A DNA stretch of 64,000 nt from positions 23,188,001-23,252,000 of the forward strand of contig OX467082.1 of NCBI GenBank assembly GCA_950106755.1, in the 5' to 3' direction. This document shows, in pieces, positions 58,601-64,000 of this stretch. The notes under the pieces are model-generated. The model was given only the letters and a program-made list of their open reading frames with translations. It searched no databases and was not told the DNA's origin. The DNA comes from Climacium dendroides. Taxonomy: Eukaryota; Streptophyta; Bryopsida; Hypnales; Climaciaceae. Position 1 is the first letter of the stretch. Each line of letters opens with the position of its first letter. The translations under genes were made by a program, and so were the position numbers.

Positions 58601-61449
58601 TCACTTGTCAATTTCAACATTAAATTATATATTTGAAATCTTACCAGTATAGAACCCTCCGGACGGCTTGGTCCGATCCTTCGCGACTCGAGAATGAATC
58701 ATGCTTTTTGAAGTTGTTGGTTCCCTTCAAAGTTGGGCCAAACGCGTATTCCCATAGCTTCACCCTCCACCTCTGAATGTACGCCGCTAGAGTTTCTGGG
58801 GGTTTGGGCAAGTCCATGTTGATGACTAGCTTGTCATTTGCCACAATGTCGTCTAAATACTCCTGAGCTGCGTCTTCAAGCTACATGAAACAAAACAATT
58901 AACTTTCTCATCCAAGAAATGCAACTTCCATTAAACAAAAACTTATTCGTTTCAAATGCAACAAAGGGCATGAAAGTGCATTCAAAATAACTATTCTTGA
59001 CAACAACCATTTTGTATGGTAAGGGACATTACCCCGGCCCACCAAACAATTTTTCCAAGAAAAATTGTGAATTTATCTTCTGAGACTGGGGGCACTGGAA
59101 ACTTCAATGCCTCTTTTGAAGCACCGGAAGAATTCCACCATTTTAAGACTTTGAGCTTATGAGTTGCAGACATTGTGCTTGTTGCAAGCAATTGTAGCTT
59201 TTCCAATGTCATTTCAGGAACCTCATTCCTAATCCAATGCTCCTCCACCTACAAAATAACATTATGTTAATATATATGCATCTTTTTCGGAAAATAAGCA
59301 AAACAAATAATTCATTTGATTGGAATTTTTAAAATTACCTCTTCAAGAAATTCTTTTCCAAGAGCAGGATCTGCAACGGCCAGTAACTTGCCCATCTTTC
59401 CACGTAACTTTGAGACTTTTTCTTTTGCTGCAGATCTCATGGCATCAGCAACTCCTCGGTTGGTTCTTTCTTCAGCAGGTGTCTTATCAAGGTAACGTCG
59501 AGTAGCAACGTCCGCAGCCTGAGAAATTTCATGCTGCAAATGATATTCATCACCAGAAATTTGTAAGTAATGAAACTCAGAATTTAGAGCGCCTACCTTA
59601 TTTTTTTGTAAAAAAAAAGAATGTAGTAGGCAAAACTGAACTCACCCTAAAATTAAATGATGTGAAAACTTCCACGGGCATGGAATACCACGCCTTTCTA
59701 CCCATTTGATACACACATTGCTTCCTTTCTGAGGGCCTCAACATCTCGTAGATCTTCTTTATCTCCATTTTCCCATACTTTTGCACACGATACAACGTGT
59801 GCACCAAATTCGTCTTCACATGTGAATCTTCAGTGGACTTGAAATATTAAACTCAAATTTTCAATTCGCATAGCAATCACACAATCTATCATAAACCAAC
59901 ATGAATAAGATGAAATATAAATAAACAATGGAAAAATTAAGAAAAACAAATCACGTACTTGTTAATTGCATGCATTACTTGCATCGTCATTTCCACTCTT
60001 CCTTTGGTTTCCAGCATGATGCAATCCACCGAAAAATGCCAGTTGATGTCTAATGGATACTTTCTTTGGATATGGCTCATCCATGCAATCTATCGATGGT
60101 TGCCATCACATATGAAGAACTTCATATTCCTCATGAAATGCAACTCTGCTCTTGTTTCCAAAAATGCTAGGAACTCATCATTTCTTTGTTGCCATAGGGG
60201 GCCCCAATTTTGAACCTCCTCCTTACTGAACTCTGCTCTCTCGCCGGCCTCATTGGTTGTCGAAACATAAAATGATGCTGCTCCATCTCGATAACCATGA
60301 GCAAAGTCTTGCTCAAGTTTCTGTAAATCGGAAGAAAGTGTTGGCCTAACCATCGGCATTGGCACTAACCTGCAAAGCGGGATCTTCATGCGCGATAAGC
60401 TCTCTGGTTTAAACCTCAGCATCGATAATGTTGCCACAGAGTCGACCTTGTAAAAACGACGAAGCTCATCTTCAAGAAAATCTTTGTCTTCTTCCTCAAA
60501 CTCTGTCTCTTCCAGTGCCTTGTCCCAAATCTCATCTCGACCCGCTCCTAACATTACTTCACCTTCAATGTCTGGTTGTTGAGAGTCATCCGTTGCAGGT
60601 GTAACTTGGTGTTGCTGGTTTTGGGACAATATCAGTGGTGAATCTTCTCTCTATAAAATAAAAAACACCAAATAGTAGAAAGACACTCCTTGTCAATAGA
60701 ATGTCAAACAAGAAGCTTAAATAAAATGTATTCATCATAAAATTATATGTGCAATGATGTATACAATAATAATAAGAATTTATTACCAAAAATTCTAGCT
60801 ATGCTTTTGGCCAGTTGATAAAACAAAATGCTAGTTATTTATGAACGAAATTTATTAATTCCATACAATGAATCAATCTTAAATGTATTGAAATAGTGTA
60901 CATCATACATACATAGATACTTGACAAATGGAAATTTATATATGCATAGAATAAATTGCCACAAATTCATGTATCCTTTTCATTAAAAAAATCATTCAAT
61001 GTCTACATCATCTTGAAAGTTGGAACACTGGTGAATGATGACCAAGCGATTATATCGCAATTGTTTTCGTCCTGAACAATCACAACGCACAGGACCCCAA
61101 GGACTAGAAATCGATGGGGACAAATCAGCATCAGAGCTGAATGAGGAAATGTCACAACCCTCTGTATCAGAACTCTCCGCTGAGAAAACAGGTTTTCTAG
61201 GATCACGAGGCTTTGGGAAACTAATTCGGCTTCCCTTATCTTGCTCAAGCTCATCAGCAGCACGATCACACGCATCCATAATATCATCAAAACTCACCAC
61301 ATCCACTTTAGGTCCTAAATTGTCGCTTTCCATCATTGGAAGTGGCCTTGGCGTCTGTGTAACTTGCTCCTCCACAATCTCCTGGCCCAAGACTTCAGAT
61401 TCTGCATGCGAAGATGATGCCATACTAGGATTCATGGCTGTCGTGTCCA
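55661..61449 (-). CDS. Copy D: ParB-like / methyltransferase-like protein, about 11 exons, three in-frame stops
   Basis: Exons on the minus strand: 61449-61091, 60650-59959, 59837-59646, 59533-59339, 59248-59033, 58880-58645, 57863-57143, 57038-~56705, ~56590-56317, 56229-~56013, ~55919-55661. Introns match copies B and C. N-terminal SFDDIMDACDRAADEL is shared with C. ParB-like FFICDGNHR-stop-IAWM follows (TAG at 60090, where C has His). A coil rich in Lys/Glu comes next. The methyltransferase-like domain has FDLQENLPVP (about 56960), VIFHS, GPREKDARLLQFIIEG, and DNTGATG joined to ASITACRGTGRHVVALEKDE, then a Glu-rich run. Other lesions: TGA 56808 (after FHS) and TAG 56531. A splice acceptor before 61449 implies a further 5' exon, probably beyond the window. 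Confidence 0.7.
58039..58112. repeat. Palindromic MITE-like element in an intron of copy D (first)
   Basis: Ends GGGGTACTAGAAGGGAGCC and, inverted, GGAGTATCAAAAGGGACC meet at TCGGATCC. Imperfect. Confidence 0.65.
58459..58532. repeat. Palindromic MITE-like element in an intron of copy D (second)
   Basis: Ends GGGGTACTGGCAGGGAGCC and, inverted, GGAGTACTGGGATGGAGCC. The core is TTCGGATCTGAC. Both elements lie between the exons ending 58645 and starting 57863, the same intron as the copy B element. Confidence 0.7.
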
Positions 61450-62240
61450 TCTACAAAGCATTCCACCAAACAATTTAATATTTGACATAATAATTAATGC
61501 AAAGAAATATGAATCAAGGGATGTTCCTATAAAAGCTTTGGAAAGCACCAAAAATTAAAAAATTAAAAAATTAAAAAAAATTAATAAAAATTAAAATCTA
61601 ATTTTTCTAAGGCAAAGTATTTTTAAAGAACACTATAAGTGTAGAAGCCAAGTGTCACCTATGCATTTCAATTGCTTCATCTCTTATTCAAGTAAATAAT
61701 TAAGGAATTACTTTGATTATTATAGTGATGGTATCTAATAACATACTTTATCCTTTGAACTTATCCCAACATAAAGTAAAAGAAAAATGAGGAAAAATGA
61801 GATACATGAATGAATCTAAGTAAAGAAATTTATAATTTAGTTATTTACCCTAAACTATGTAAATATGTTTTCAAAATAATATAGACAAAAAATTTGTAGA
61901 AGCATTTCAAAATTTCATACATTAATATAATTTATTCAATGTGAAATTAATATACAATATGCATGCATAAAATTAGTCATTCTTAAAATTTTCATATCAT
62001 TTTCAATGTTTGATTTAATAAATTATGAACAACTGAAATTACAGGTAGACATAAAATTATGTATCCTACTATATGAATTATTGTAATTTCAGTGAAATCT
62101 ACTCAAATAATGAACTATTACACATATTTGCATGATGAGGAACATGTAATACAAAATATCATTAAAAAAATCAACATTGAAAGAAAAACAATAAAAAAAA
62201 AGATATAATTCTAATTTGGGTCCCCTCATGTGACGGATTC
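61450..62240. other. AT-rich stretch upstream of copy D's first visible exon
   Basis: Very AT-rich; no gene. Probably the first intron. Confidence 0.4.
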
Positions 62241-62243
62241 ATG

Positions 62244-62312
62244 TGGTGTCTTCAGATTCCGTTTAATACCCGTCGGATCCGACAAGGGTTATGGAAGAAC
62301 TTGAAGACACCC
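62244..62312. repeat. Palindromic MITE-like element
   Basis: Arms GTGTCTTCAGATTCCGTTTA and, inverted, GTGTCTTCAAGTTCTTCCAT meet at CCCGTCGGATCCGACAAGGG. Confidence 0.65.
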
Positions 62313-62379
62313 TCAAAATTAGTCATCGAAGTGGTACTTGTACTCTATTTTATATTTGACCCTCTCATGAGACGGAATA

Positions 62380-62455
62380 CAGGAGTAGCTGCAGCTACTT
62401 ACTTGACCCTAGTCGGACCCGACGAGGGTGCACTGCGATGCTCCCACTACCCGTA
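62380..62455. repeat. Palindromic MITE-like element
   Basis: Arms meet at CCCTAGTCGGACCCGACGAG. The outer arms (GGAGTAGCTGCAG / CGGGTAGTGGGAG) pair imperfectly. Confidence 0.55.
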
Positions 62456-62927
62456 GATTCTGACTTTTGGAAAAATAGATCGATTCAAATTAAATAATTT
62501 GGCTATCTCCAAAAATGAAATTCTTGGAATCTCCATTATGGAGTTTTCTTTTGTATATTTTCTACACTCAACAAGAGGGAATATCTTGATTCCAAAGTCA
62601 TCCAAACTACAACTAACACATCCTGATTTTTGTACTCAACAATGCAAGAGGTCACAAATCATCAACAAACTTAGGAACCTAAGGTCACCAAATTCAAAAC
62701 TAACCGAATCAAGAATTCAAGGAAGTAGTTCACTGCATTATGAAATGGACAATGCCTGAACCCTACCTATTTGTAAACAAAGGTAGTCACCAAATCCAAT
62801 CCGAACGCACATACGCATCTGGGACGCATCCCAAACGCAAGACAAAACAATTTGACTTCTCAAGAACTGACGTTGCAGATAGAGCATGCATCGGTACCGA
62901 GGGAGGAACGTCTCAAATGACAGAAAG

Positions 62928-63003
62928 TGGGGGTATTTGGAGCGTTGCGAGGGAACCCTGTCGGGTCCGACGGAGGTCGACAGGTTGCTCAAGATATCCC
63001 AAA
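62928..63003. repeat. Palindromic MITE-like element
   Basis: Ends GGGGTATTTGGAGCGTTGCG and, inverted, GGGATATCTTGAGCAACCTG meet at GTCGGGTCCGAC. Confidence 0.65.
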
Positions 63004-63009
63004 ACGGCT

Positions 63010-63720
63010 GTGGCATACTTCCGTTCTTCCGGACTCACAGACTGGACCCCGCCTCGGCCGCCACCGCGCCTCGCGTCACGCTGATTCCCAGGGCTCGCTG
63101 GAGGAGAGCTTCGGAAGGGAACGGGAACGCCAGCGAAGGATCTGGGGTCGACCTAGAGCTGGACACTCGCCCCAAGATTTCTTTCGCCGCGGGAGTCGCC
63201 GCAAGATCAGCTGGGCGCTGCGTATCGGCACAAGACCAACCCTTCGCGTCCGCCACCGATCAAGACGACTTCATATGGACAATTCAATTCACAACGTTGA
63301 CAAGCGGGACACCCAGGGGGCAAGACCCGCTCGGGTAGCACGAGGTTCCGGAAATCTTGACACAAATATCAATGCAATTGGAAGCCGGAAATCTTGACAG
63401 ACAAGTCCGCCTACCGTGCATCGAAAGATGGTCATTCACCGATTCGCCCCCCCTTCCCCTCGCGCCACGAGACCCTCAGGGGCGCGGCAGCGGTCTTCAG
63501 GGAGTCTTAGACGTCACGAGATTCTCACGCAGACAACGCTAACAATGCAGACAAGGACACACTTCAACCAAGACAGACAGGGACACGGCACCCACCTTCC
63601 AACCGCACTAATAATCAAAGTTTCAAACTTTCATTTCCCAAGCAATGGGCGAATCACGGCCCCCGGATGCCCACCACCAGCACTCGCATCCAATGATCAC
63701 AACAGTACTAGGCGACATCG
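63010..63720. other. GC-rich segment without a supported gene
   Basis: Higher GC and CG content than the surroundings. The overlapping frames (for example 62886-63338 and 62927-63397) are low-complexity Arg/Ser/Pro and lack motifs. Confidence 0.4.
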
Positions 63721-63734
63721 CAAAGAAGTCGGAA

Positions 63735-64000
63735 CCCGTAGGCACTGAGCACATCATGCAACACAGTCGAGACCCGAGGCACCGAGCACATCACACAACC
63801 GCGACCAGATCATGCAATACAGTCGGGACCCGAGGCACTGAGCACATCACACAACCGCGACATGGACATGCAACACAGTCTGGACCCAGAGCCACCGAGC
63901 AGATCACACAATCGCAACATGGACATGCAACACAGTCCGGACCCAGAGCCACTGAGCAGATCACACAACCGCGACATGGACATGCAACACAGTCCAGACC
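63735..64000. repeat. Tandem repeat of about 57 bp reaching the window edge
   Basis: TCACACAACCGCGAC recurs at 63791, 63847, 63904 and 63961. Each unit also holds CATGCAACACAGTC and GACCC-GAG-CAC. At least four units; the array continues past the window. Confidence 0.85.

Larger units (their letters stand above)
55234..64000 (-). mobile_element. Element D: transposon carrying ParB/methyltransferase copy D (right end outside the window)
   Basis: Its left end, CAGGGTTGCTAGCGTGTGAG, and the following GAGC-rich stretch and CCTATGACCGTGGATC match the ends of elements B and C. The insertion point is exact because the flank diverges from its empty homologue at this base. It contains copy D on the minus strand and, further right, GTCGGATCCGAC-type palindromes like those in the centre of element C. 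By analogy a transposase gene should follow beyond the window. The extent to 64000 is inferred. Confidence 0.55.

Noticed and set aside
4995..60092. Nuclear code with TAG read as glutamine
   Set aside because: Some TAGs stand where Trp is expected, TAA and TGA also interrupt frames, and at least two 1-nt frameshifts occur. Decay explains all of these, so I kept reassignment only as an alternative to test.
62886..63397. Overlapping GC-rich ORFs
   Set aside because: Several frames are open at once, which is a composition effect; no domain is visible.

Overview
The window is nuclear DNA of a green-lineage eukaryote. It has plant-type TTTAGGG telomere-like blocks, many GT-AG introns, a CACTA (En/Spm) transposon, a Mutator-like (MULE) transposase with a SWIM zinc finger, a plant-style FCP1/NIF phosphatase and an aldo/keto reductase fragment. 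A streptophyte alga or early plant with a repeat-rich genome (for example a charophyte) would fit, but this is inference. No unambiguous host housekeeping gene is present. Almost everything is nested mobile DNA and its cargo.

Layout. 1-507 is a direct repeat of 54729-55235. 1131-2640 is a ~416-bp tandem array studded with 21-bp palindromes. It sits upstream of locus A (2686-9261): a multi-exon gene joining a ParB-like motif to a DNA N6/N4-methyltransferase-like domain, then an FCP1/NIF-type HAD phosphatase. 10266-14008 is copy B of a second, distinct ParB/methyltransferase-like family, truncated at its 5' end. 14.5-17.26 kb is a CACTA remnant (Transposase_24-like ORF plus an AGTCATATTT minisatellite). 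17265-41557 is a CACTA element with matching CACTATAAGAAA ends and a 3-bp GAC target-site duplication. Nested inside it is a 15.4-kb unit, 24665-40100, with related CAGGGTTGCTA-type ends and a near-perfect 10-bp target-site duplication. That unit carries two divergent genes: a SWIM-containing MULE-like transposase (minus strand) and the most complete ParB/methyltransferase gene, copy C (plus strand). The DNA between them holds four long spacerless hairpins. 42.1-45.4 kb is a CCGG-saturated block with a coiled-coil ORF. 46328-49287 is a decayed transposase with a conserved GHTHDDID motif, again preceded by the 21-bp palindromes. 51.36-52.74 kb is a ~198-bp satellite. 55234 to beyond 61450 is copy D on the minus strand. 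It starts exactly where its flank diverges from the empty copy at 1-507.

Main proposal. The B/C/D family is a eukaryotic ParB-like + degenerate DNA-methyltransferase gene with shared intron positions, carried by a MULE-like transposon together with a SWIM transposase. In all three copies the methyltransferase DPPY motif is replaced by a conserved D-x-x-E-N-L-P-V-P, which suggests a changed rather than a lost role. Most reading frames carry a few in-frame stops, mainly TAG, plus rare frameshifts. I read these copies as recently mobile and now decaying. Homology calls come from motif recognition only; no search was run.
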